Below are positions 56,869-64,000 of a DNA stretch of 64,000 nt, one piece after another; position 1 is the stretch's first letter; each line of letters begins with the position of its first letter. The translations under genes and the position numbers were made by a program. The notes under the pieces are model-generated. The model did not search any database. It was given only the letters and a program-made list of their open reading frames with translations, and was not told the origin of the DNA. This stretch comes from Candidatus Sulfuritelmatomonas gaucii (GTDB lineage: Bacteria; Acidobacteriota; Terriglobia; Terriglobales; Acidobacteriaceae), in the NCBI GenBank assembly GCA_900290245.1, contig OKRB01000078.1:94827-158826 (forward strand). The letters run 5' to 3'.

Positions 56869-56981
56869 CCCCTCATCTTACGGCGGCGTTCGCATATTGG
56901 GGTCGCAATCGCTCTCGCATCACGCGAATTTCCGCAATGCAAGCCGGCACGCGAAACACGCGAATGAGATAGCATCCAGTT

Positions 56982-57608
56982 GTGCTTAGCCTCGGCGATC
57001 AGGTGCAGTTTGTGCGCGGCGTTGGACCGCACGTCGCGGAGATGCTTGCCGAAAAAAGCATCCAGACGGCGGAAGATCTGCTTTATCATCTTCCCTTCCG
57101 TTACGAAGACCGGCAACATCCGCGCAGCCTCGACGAACTGAAGCCCGGCGAAATGGCCAGCGTGATCGGCGAGGTGCGCGGATCCATCCTGCTGCGCACG
57201 CGCCGCATGCCGCTCTTCGAGTTGACCATTGGACAAGGCCGCCACGCGCTCAAATGCACCTGGTTCAACGCACCCTATCTGAACGGGAAATTTCAGTCCG
57301 GCCAGACCGTTGCGGTCTACGGCAAGGTTGAGCCATCGCGCTCCACAAGCAACTTCAAAATGATTCAGCCGCAGTTCGAGATTCTGCCCGACGCGAGCGA
57401 CGACGCCGAAACTAGGTTGCTTGAGGTGGGCCGCATCACGCCGGTCTACGAATCGCTCGGCGGCAGCCGTCTGGCATCGCGCTGGCAGCGTAAGGTGATC
57501 TTCAACCTCCTTGAGAACATGCGCGGAGCAGTGGCCGAATGCTTGCCGCACTCGGGACACCGCTCGCGCAGTTGCAGAGCGCATCGACTCCGGCGCATCG
57601 CCGCCTGA
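56982..57608 (+). pseudogene. recG: RecG helicase, N-terminal part (frameshifted)
   Basis: RecG is a fork-reversal ATPase. This frame, starting GTG, encodes the helix-hairpin-helix-like start (FVRGVGPHVAEML, DLLYHLPFRYEDR) and the OB-fold wedge domain through LEVGRITPVYESLGG and NLLENMRGAVAECLP. It then runs out of frame, ending in an Arg-rich stretch with a stop at 57608. The rest of RecG continues in another frame at 57539. About 20-25 residues expected between the wedge and the helicase domain are missing, which suggests a small deletion near 57550. Confidence 0.85.
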
Positions 57609-59188
57609 TCTTTGAAGAATTGTTTTTCCTGGAACTCGGTCTCGAGCTGAAGAGGCGCCGCATGAAAGAGCGCAAGGGCGTCGCGTTTGCCACCAGCGAC
57701 AAAGTGCGCGAGGCGATCCGCGAGGTGCTTCCCTTTCATCCCACGACAGCGCAGAAGCGAGCGCTGGGCGAGATTGTGACTGACATGCGCGAGCCCACGC
57801 CCATGCGGCGCCTGCTGCAAGGCGACGTTGGTTCAGGCAAGACGATTGTCGCGTTTCAGGCCATGCTAGTGGCCATGGAAAACGGCTATCAGGCAGCTCT
57901 GATGGCGCCGACAGAGATCCTGGCCACCCAGCACTACCTCGCGGCCCGCAAGTTACTCGAACGTTCGACGCGCAAACCGCGCATCGTGCTGCTCACCGGT
58001 TCGCTCGATAACGACCGCAAGCGGACCAACCGCGGACTGATCAACCGCGGCGACGCCAACCTGGTGATTGGGACGCATGCCCTGATCGAAGAGAAAGTCG
58101 AGTTCGACCGCCTCGGATTGGTTGTGGTCGACGAGCAGCACCGTTTCGGCGTCATGCAGCGTTTCAAGTTGATGAAAAAGCCGAACCAGCCCGAGCCCGA
58201 TGTACTGGTCATGACTGCCACTCCCATCCCGCGCACGCTGGCGCTCTCGCTTTATGGCGATCTGGACCTGAGCGTGCTCGACGAGATGCCGCCGGGGCGG
58301 TTGCCCATTGTCACGCGACGCGTTCCAGGCGAACGGGCCGCCGAGGTTTGGAATTTTGTGCGTAAGCAGGTCAAACAAGGGCGGCAGGCTTACATTGTCT
58401 ACCCGGTGATCGAGGGCGCGAAAGACGAACAACCGGAGCTGGATTTTCCACAGGACGAGCCGGAAGCGGCCACAAATGCCGGCTCACCAGCCCCACCCAA
58501 ACGCGCAGCAAAAGGAAAGGCGGGCAATCTGTTCCCGGCCGCAGCACAGGTGGCCGGCCCAGCCGCTAAATCAGGTCTCAGATCTGCGACGGAGATGTAC
58601 GAAAAGCTTCGCTCAGGGCCGTTGGCCGGGCTTCGCATGGGGCTCCTTCACGGCCGCCTCGACGCAGACGAGAAAGAGGTCATCATGCGCCGCTTTCAGC
58701 GCGGCGAGATTGACGTGCTGGTGTCGACAACCGTGATCGAAGTCGGCGTCGATGTCGCCAATGCCTCGGTGATGGTGGTCGACCACGCCGAGCGATTCGG
58801 GCTGGCGCAGCTGCACCAGTTGCGCGGTCGCGTCGGCCGCGGTGCGGCAAAAAGCTACTGCGTTTTGATGACCGGCGAACATGTCTCCGAGCTCGGCGAG
58901 CAGCGGCTCGATGCCATGGTGCGTTCTCAGGATGGATTCGAACTGGCCGAGTTGGATCTCACCATGCGCGGCCCCGGCGAATTTTTCGGCACCCGCCAGG
59001 CGGGTCTTCCCGAGTTTCGCGTGGCCAACCTGCTGCGCGACCGGCAACTGCTCGAGCTCGCCAAGCAGGAGGCCGCGCGATTTGCCACTCAGCCGGACGC
59101 TACGGTTACTGAGCCAGAGCGCACGCGTGTATGGGCGAGGCTGAAAGAGGCATGGCAGCGACGATATGGGCTGGTCGAAGCAGGTTAA
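57539..59188 (+). pseudogene. recG: RecG helicase, helicase domains (frameshifted remainder)
   Basis: The 549-residue remainder of RecG. It begins in the linker (GTPLAQLQSAS...RRLIFEEL), then has Walker A GDVGSGKT (95-102), DEQH, the TATPIPRT motif III and HQLRGRVGRG (motif VI), and ends with the RecG TRG-like C terminus. There is a Pro/Ala-rich insertion (~residues 305-345) between the helicase lobes. All helicase motifs are intact. ATG 57539 has no Shine-Dalgarno, so separate expression is doubtful. If not a sequencing or assembly error, recG is inactive. Confidence 0.85.
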
Positions 59189-59219
59189 ACCAGTCGCCCC
59201 AAAATGCTAAGTGATCGGC

Positions 59220-59612
59220 CTACATTGTTCCGGGCATCTGCACGCCGCCGGCCATTTCCACCGGAAGAGTCTGGATGTCGAGATCCACACTGGCGATTTC
59301 GACGCCGCAGTCCGGTGGCTGGCTGCGGGTGCACTGGCAGAGTTCGGTGAAGCGGATATGACCGCTATGGCTCAGTTCCAGCCCTGCGGCGATCAGCAGT
59401 CCGTAAATGTCGACACACGATCGCCGTTCGAACTCAAACAGCATGCTGATTCTTCCCATGTCGTTTGCGCCGCGGCTCAATACCCATCCTCCACAACCCA
59501 GGATTGCACCGGTGAGAGACTGCACCAGCCGTGAAGGCTCTTCCGCCGACGTCGCCCTCATTTGAATTGCCCAGGGGATGGTCGCTGCACGCATTGCGCT
59601 TTGATCGGGCAT
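59220..59612 (-). CDS. Small conserved-looking protein, function unknown
   Basis: Not recognised by family name. The 130-residue product has ordinary globular composition: a helix (EEPSRLVQSLTGAILGCGGW), strands (ISMLFEFERRSCVDIYGLLI) and a Cys-containing segment (FTELCQCTR). ATG 59612 is chosen because GAGG lies 7 bases upstream. The longer frame to 59978 is a shadow of acpS on the other strand. Convergent with recG, divergent from acpS. Confidence 0.6.
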   Translation of the reverse strand: MPDQSAMRAATIPWAIQMRATSAEEPSRLVQSLTGAILGCGGWVLSRGANDMGRISMLFEFERRSCVDIYGLLIAAGLELSHSGHIRFTELCQCTRSQPPDCGVEIASVDLDIQTLPVEMAGGVQMPGTM

Positions 59613-59866
59613 CCGCAACCTCACAAACGCTTTATCGGAGGCCCGCCAAACCGGATGAAAGTTGTTGCGGACCCGAACGATGCCTGACCGCGTTTGAAAC
59701 ACATTCGCCTTGCAGCACTTCGAAAAGATCGGGTGAGGGTAATTGAGCCGTCCGACCGCGGGATAGATTTTGACCGCAGGATTCGTTGTGAGTGGATTCT
59801 CTGCGAATCCGCCGGAACCCGGCAAAAGCCGAATGCTGTAAGTTGAAAGGAAGGACGTGACGCCAG

Positions 59867-60250
59867 ATGATCCTTGGCACAGGAATCGACGTTGTGGAGA
59901 TTGACCGGATTCAGCACGCCGTCGATCGCTTCGGCAAGCGCTTTCTCGATCGGGTCTATCTTGCCACAGAGCAAACATACTGCCAACGCAAGCGCAAATC
60001 GGCCGAGAGCTTTGCTGCCCGCTTTGCTGCCAAGGAGGCCGCAGCCAAAGCGCTCGGAACCGGGATCAGCTACGGCGTGAACTGGCTTGAAATTGAGGTG
60101 GCGCGGGAGCCGAGCGGGAGGCCCGTCCTCCGGCTTCATGGCCGCGCCGCGCAGATCGCCGAGCGCTTGGGCGTGGTTCGCACCTCCCTTTCGCTCACCC
60201 ACACCACCGCGGTTGCCATGGCCAGCGTGGTATTCGAGGACGAGCGGTAA
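59867..60250 (+). CDS. acpS: Holo-[acyl-carrier-protein] synthase
   Basis: Transfers 4'-phosphopantetheine to acyl carrier protein for fatty acid synthesis. 127 residues, normal length. Metal-binding Asp8 (GTGIDVVEI) and the Glu in FAAKEAAAKAL are present, and the C-terminal LSLTHTTAVAMA strand is typical. Start ATG 59867, with AAGGAAGGACG upstream. Confidence 0.95.
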   Translation: MILGTGIDVVEIDRIQHAVDRFGKRFLDRVYLATEQTYCQRKRKSAESFAARFAAKEAAAKALGTGISYGVNWLEIEVAREPSGRPVLRLHGRAAQIAERLGVVRTSLSLTHTTAVAMASVVFEDER

Positions 60251-60462
60251 ATCCGCCGGTTCTGCTATGCTCTAGAACAGTTTAGGAAACTCGGCAGGGT
60301 ATGGTTTTTGGTTCCGGTTGCTGCACCCTTTTGCTTCGACCCCAGCGACAAATACCAGTCGTTTTGGGCCTCGGGTTGACCAGACTGCAATACCTTGAGC
60401 GCTCTTATACCCTTTCCGGGACTGGTAGGCGTCGACCCGCTCGATGATGTAAGAGGAGTCAA

Positions 60463-61539
60463 GTGCCAAGCCGCAAAGAGATCCAGTGGTCGCAACTGAA
60501 GGTGGGGATGCTGGTTCTGGTCGCCACCGCCGTCCTCGTCGCACTCATTTTCCTCATGACCGGAGCCTCGGGCGGGCTCTTCGCGCACCAGGTCGTCTTG
60601 CGGTGTTACTTCCCCAATGCCTCCGGATTAAAAGTTGGAGCTCCGGTTACGCTGGAAGGCGTCACCATCGGCAATGTCGCACACATGCGGATCGACCAGT
60701 CGCACAATCCCAACCCGGTCGAGGTGGTGATGCGGGTGAGCGCCGTGTCGCTGCGCGACCTGCACACCGATTCCACTGCACAGATCACCACCGCCGGAGT
60801 CCTGGGCGACAGCTTCGTCGATATTGACTCCAAAGACGCGACAGGCCCCCCGCCGTTGAACAATGGCGAACTCCAGCAGTCAGGCGCGCCGACGATCCAG
60901 TCGGTCATCAACACCAGCCAGGTCTCCATCCAGGAGATCAATCGACTGATCCGCAAGATTGAGGTACTGACTGACACCCTGAATAGCAGCCGAGGCACCG
61001 TTGGCGAACTTCTCAACGATCCCGGAATGAAGAAAAAGGTGGTGTCGATCGCATCGGATCTCCAGACGATCACGGCAACTGTCGCACAGGGGAAGGGTTC
61101 GCTGGGCGAATTGATCAGTGACAATACGCTTGCTACAAAACTGAATACGGCGGTAGACCAGCTCAATACACTCACAGCCAATCTGAATGCCGGCAAAGGC
61201 ACCGCGGGCAAGTTTCTCAATGACGAGACGGCGTTTAACAACTTCAACTCCGCCATGTCGAACTTGAACCAGATCCTTGCTTCGATCAACGCCGGCAATG
61301 GCGCAATCGGCAAGATGACAAAAGATCCCGAAACTGCCAAAAAGCTAACCGATTTGATCGCAAACCTCGATAGCATTTTGAAGAATCTGAATGAGGGCGA
61401 AGGGTCGGCTGGGCAGTTCCTGAAGAATCGTTCGCTTTACAATCACGCGGACCAGACTTTGGACCAGGCGCAGCAGCTGGTCAAAGGCATGCGCGAGGAT
61501 CCAAAGAAGTACCTTGTGATCCAGTTGAAGCTGTTTTGA
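60463..61539 (+). CDS. MCE/MlaD-type lipid-transport protein
   Basis: A 358-residue protein with one N-terminal transmembrane helix (~12-32) and an MCE domain (~42-125: VLRCYFPNASGLKVGAPVTLEGVTIG). The rest is a helical tail with five repeats of a G-x-x-G-x-x-L/x-x-D pattern (GTVGELLNDP, GSLGELISDN, GTAGKFLNDE, GAIGKMTKDP, GSAGQFLKNR). MCE proteins form hexameric lipid carriers in Mla-type systems; the permease and ATPase are not nearby. Start GTG 60463, with GAGGAG 6 bases upstream. Confidence 0.9.
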   Translation: MPSRKEIQWSQLKVGMLVLVATAVLVALIFLMTGASGGLFAHQVVLRCYFPNASGLKVGAPVTLEGVTIGNVAHMRIDQSHNPNPVEVVMRVSAVSLRDLHTDSTAQITTAGVLGDSFVDIDSKDATGPPPLNNGELQQSGAPTIQSVINTSQVSIQEINRLIRKIEVLTDTLNSSRGTVGELLNDPGMKKKVVSIASDLQTITATVAQGKGSLGELISDNTLATKLNTAVDQLNTLTANLNAGKGTAGKFLNDETAFNNFNSAMSNLNQILASINAGNGAIGKMTKDPETAKKLTDLIANLDSILKNLNEGEGSAGQFLKNRSLYNHADQTLDQAQQLVKGMREDPKKYLVIQLKLF

Positions 61540-61679
61540 GAAATTGACTTGGGGTTTGGGCAGATCGGTCGCGCTTGTGGGTCCTGCCCGAGGCCCATTG
61601 CAATGAAATCGACCCCGATTACCCAAAATAAGTGAACCGCTGGACTCGGCGCAGCGCATAGAGGCTCAATGGAGGTTCG

Positions 61680-62303
61680 ATGCGCCTGAACCCAGCAGTG
61701 GCGGCCTTTGTGTCTGCGCTAGCAGTTTCAATTCCCTTCCTCATTCGTTTCGCTCCCACAGCAAATGCCGCCTCAAGCGGTGTTCCCGCCTATGCGGCTA
61801 ACGGGGAACTGCTGCCCGTGGGAAATTACCGGGAATGGATCTACCTGACATCCGGCATCGACATGAGTTACAACGCCAAGCCCGCGGATATGACCATGTT
61901 CGATAATGTGTTCGTCAATCCTGAAGCGTACCGCAGCTTTCTGGCCACGGGCACATGGCCCGACAAGACGGTTCTGGTCCTTGAGGTCCGCGAGGCAAAG
62001 AGCAAAGGGTCGATCAACCAGCACGGCCATTTCCAGGGCGAAGAGCTGATGGGATTCGAGGTGCATGTCAAGGATCAGGCGCGGTTCCCGGGCAAGTGGG
62101 CGTTTTTCGACTTCGATTCGCCAACAAAGAATGGCACTCTGATTCCGCAAGGCGCCCCGTGCTACTCGTGCCACGCGGCACACGCTGCAGTGGACACGAC
62201 GTTCGTGCAGTTCTATCCGACGCTGCTGCCGATCGCCGAACTGAAGAAGACGCTGAGCGAAGCGTATCTGAAGGACGAGGCAGCGCAAGCGCAGCCGAAC
62301 TGA
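61680..62303 (+). CDS. Cytochrome P460-family protein
   Basis: A 207-residue secreted haem protein. Signal peptide (residues ~1-30). The cytochrome P460 fold (YREWIYLTSGIDMSYN, MFDNVFVNPEAYRSFLATG, PDKTVLVLEVREA) carries the haem motif CYSCH (Cys161, Cys164, His165). Family members oxidise hydroxylamine or bind nitric oxide; here the substrate is unknown. GGAGG lies 4 bases before the ATG. Stop is directly followed by the convergent stop of the next gene. Confidence 0.9.
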   Translation: MRLNPAVAAFVSALAVSIPFLIRFAPTANAASSGVPAYAANGELLPVGNYREWIYLTSGIDMSYNAKPADMTMFDNVFVNPEAYRSFLATGTWPDKTVLVLEVREAKSKGSINQHGHFQGEELMGFEVHVKDQARFPGKWAFFDFDSPTKNGTLIPQGAPCYSCHAAHAAVDTTFVQFYPTLLPIAELKKTLSEAYLKDEAAQAQPN

Positions 62304-63239
62304 CTAATTTGCATTGGCGCAGCGATAAACCATCCAGAATTCAAGGAACGCCTTGAGCCGAACCGCCTGGAAGAAGTCGTTGGCGATGCAATAGACGATA
62401 AGAGAGACGGCCATGGCTACGTGCAGCGCGCCCGGCCCCACCTCCTCTACAAATGGGACTGGCGCGGACGAAAACACCATGGTCAGCACCAGGAGCGCCA
62501 GCTTGACGATGCCCATCACGAGGTTCACCTCGGCGAGCTTGCCAGTGAATTGTTTTCCCAGCCTCAGGCTTTGACCAAGCGCGGAAAAAACTGAGCGGTG
62601 CTCCAGCAAAGCCACGAATGCAGCGATTGAGAATGGCCAGCTCAACAGCGCAAATGCTGTGAAGAATCCCAGAGAGAGAAAGATCGCCCAGACGAAATAG
62701 CCGACCAGATCCGGTTCGGCGCCGACCAAGATATGTGTAGCGGCCGCCCATTGCATCGAGCGAAACCATCCCCAATACGTGAGCCCCAGCAGAATAAGCC
62801 AACCCGCCTGAAGAGCCATCATCGTCAGCGGCCGGAACGGCACCTTGCCTACCGCAGACGGCGCATCTTGCCCGGAAAGCCGCACCAACAGCCAATTGCG
62901 CCCCAGGCCGGAGAGCACGACCCATGCCAGCGCTGCTGCTGGTAGCAGCCATTGCATCACGGCCAAAACATGGGGCTGGTAATACGAAATGACGTTGGCG
63001 ATCTGCAATGACGATGCCCAGGGATCCTGCAAACTCACGGCGTCGAATCCTGAGGTATCGAGAGGATAGACAGTGAGCAGACGCTGTATCTGCTGCCAGC
63101 ACACGAAAAGAAACGGGATCCCAAAGAGCCAGCGCCATGCAAGCTCAATGCCGAGGAGAGAGGGCCGGCGGAACACGTCGCTAATGTGCTCAACCAGCAA
63201 CTGCGTCCCGCGGACAGGCCTGGCGCGAACGTCTGCCAT
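62304..63239 (-). CDS. Hypothetical polytopic membrane protein
   Basis: Not recognised. The 311-residue product has about six transmembrane helices (among them WLFGIPFLFVCWQQI, LLPAAALAWVVLSGL and FFTAFALLSWPFSIAAFVALL). The segment FSALGQSLRLGKQFTGKLAEVN between helices is charged and could bind a partner. ATG 63239 has GAGG 9 bases upstream. GTG 63254 is an alternative that would overlap the leuS stop by 4 bases, so the two are coupled. Confidence 0.7.
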   Translation of the reverse strand: MADVRARPVRGTQLLVEHISDVFRRPSLLGIELAWRWLFGIPFLFVCWQQIQRLLTVYPLDTSGFDAVSLQDPWASSLQIANVISYYQPHVLAVMQWLLPAAALAWVVLSGLGRNWLLVRLSGQDAPSAVGKVPFRPLTMMALQAGWLILLGLTYWGWFRSMQWAAATHILVGAEPDLVGYFVWAIFLSLGFFTAFALLSWPFSIAAFVALLEHRSVFSALGQSLRLGKQFTGKLAEVNLVMGIVKLALLVLTMVFSSAPVPFVEEVGPGALHVAMAVSLIVYCIANDFFQAVRLKAFLEFWMVYRCANAN

Positions 63240-63250
63240 CAAAGCAGACC

Positions 63251-64000
63251 TCACTTCACAACCAGGTTGACAGCCCTGCCCGGCACCACGATAACTTTGG
63301 CAACGGTCTTGGTGGCCGCGCGGAGGCGCACTTTTTCATCGGCCAGTGCCGCGGCTTCGATAGTTTTGGCGTCGGCTCCGGCGGCAACTCGTACGACCGA
63401 GATGAGCTTGCCGTTGATCTGCACAGGAATCTCAATCTCGTCTTCTTTGGCGAGGCTGGGATCGCTCCTGGGCCAGGATGCGCGCAATATTGCGCCTTCC
63501 CCGCCCAACTGCTCCCATAGCTCCGCCGCAAGAAATGGAGCGAAGGGTGCCAGCAGCAGGGCCAGCGTCCGCAACAGTTCGCGCACGACCGGAGCCGGAA
63601 TCTCACCTGCCGCCAGTTGTGCATCGGCAGCCTGCAGTTCGTTCACGAGCTCCATGATCGCAGCCACGCACGTGTTGAAGTGCCAGCGGCCTTCAAAATC
63701 GAGCGTGATCTTGGCGATCGTCTGGTGCAGCTTCCGCCGCAGTTGCACAGCGCTTCCATTTGCTGCGATCGATGGCTTCGCGGCCTCAGAACGTGCCACC
63801 GGAGCGTACTTCGTCGCGAGACGCCACACGCGGCCCAAAAAGCGGCTCACACCGGCGACGCCGTCTTCCTGCCAGTCGAGATCGCGGTCGGGCGGTGCGG
63901 CAAAGAGCGCGTACATCCGCGTTGCATCGGCGCCGTAGCGGGCAACCATGTCATCGGGCGACACCACGTTGCCCTTCGACTTCGACATCTTCGCGCCATC
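63251..64000 (-). CDS. leuS: Leucyl-tRNA synthetase, C-terminal part (runs off the window)
   Basis: Charges tRNA-Leu with leucine. This covers the last ~250 residues: the KMSKS loop (AKMSKSKGNVVSPDDM) at the right edge, the anticodon-binding helical domain (MYALFAAPPDRDLDW, FLGRVWRL), and the C-terminal domain with PVQINGKLISVVRV and VIVVPGRAVNLVV. The N-terminal catalytic part lies beyond 64000. The membrane-protein gene follows immediately downstream. Confidence 0.97.
   Translation of the reverse strand, partial: DGAKMSKSKGNVVSPDDMVARYGADATRMYALFAAPPDRDLDWQEDGVAGVSRFLGRVWRLATKYAPVARSEAAKPSIAANGSAVQLRRKLHQTIAKITLDFEGRWHFNTCVAAIMELVNELQAADAQLAAGEIPAPVVRELLRTLALLLAPFAPFLAAELWEQLGGEGAILRASWPRSDPSLAKEDEIEIPVQINGKLISVVRVAAGADAKTIEAAALADEKVRLRAATKTVAKVIVVPGRAVNLVVK

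Noticed and set aside
59220-59978. Long minus-strand frame across the acpS region
   Set aside because: Only the last 130 codons (from 59612) look protein-like; the rest is antisense to acpS.

Overview
The window looks like a chromosomal segment of an Acidobacteriota member, most likely class Terriglobia. This is inferred, with no database search. It rests on high GC, a BcsA-BcsB fusion, DUF4382/DUF5666 lipoproteins, Tat-exported Gfo/Idh/MocA oxidoreductases, a YpdA-type bacillithiol reductase, long Gly- or Pro/Ala-rich tails on secreted proteins, and orthodox housekeeping genes (rpsO-pnp, carAB, miaB, murQ, lepB, acpS, recG, leuS). There is no rRNA, tRNA, CRISPR array, insertion sequence or prophage.

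Layout. 1-7 kb: end of a cellulose synthase gene (BcsA tail fused in frame to BcsB), a DUF4382 lipoprotein, a secreted oxidoreductase and an HdeD-like membrane protein. 7-11.4 kb: rpsO and pnp closed by a very strong terminator, then a membrane diguanylate cyclase. 12-13.7 kb: an OmpR-type regulator, then a receiver-domain fragment abutting the last ~120 codons of flagellar hook protein FlgE, read here as the scar of a large deletion. 13.7-23.2 kb: metabolic and RNA-modification genes (thioesterase, threonine dehydratase-like enzyme, cytochrome c, F420-type reductase, miaB, BFN nuclease, amidotransferase, GNAT, a large FecR-like secreted protein, a DapA-family aldolase). 23.2-29 kb: a parS-like palindrome, then carB, carA and lepB on the minus strand. 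29-44.3 kb: mostly envelope genes (TrbI-like protein, serine hydrolase, murQ, DUF502, LPG-synthase-like flippase, lytic transglycosylase with a HAD phosphatase, LolC/E permease, a beta-propeller protein), then an isolated GvpL/F protein and YpdA. 44.4-49 kb: a sensor histidine kinase, then a BlaI/BlaR1-like pair with a clear promoter and operator. 49.6-56.9 kb: TPR protein, trypsin-like lipoprotein, aldo/keto reductase, second Tat oxidoreductase and a lipid kinase. 57-64 kb: a broken recG, a small unrecognised conserved-looking gene, acpS, an MCE/MlaD protein, cytochrome P460, a membrane protein and the 3' end of leuS.

Functional themes are cyclic-di-GMP and cellulose (BcsB, diguanylate cyclase), envelope maintenance and peptidoglycan recycling (MurQ, lytic transglycosylase, serine hydrolase, MlaD, LolC/E, BlaI/BlaR) and thiol/redox functions (YpdA, cytochromes). 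No single cluster forms an obviously new system. The most informative anomalies are the flagellar deletion scar, the interrupted recG, the BcsA-BcsB fusion, the parS-like site in the carB-dapA gap, the BlaI operator sitting on a near-leaderless promoter, and the BlaR-like protein whose sensor domain is replaced by a glycine-containing heptad repeat.
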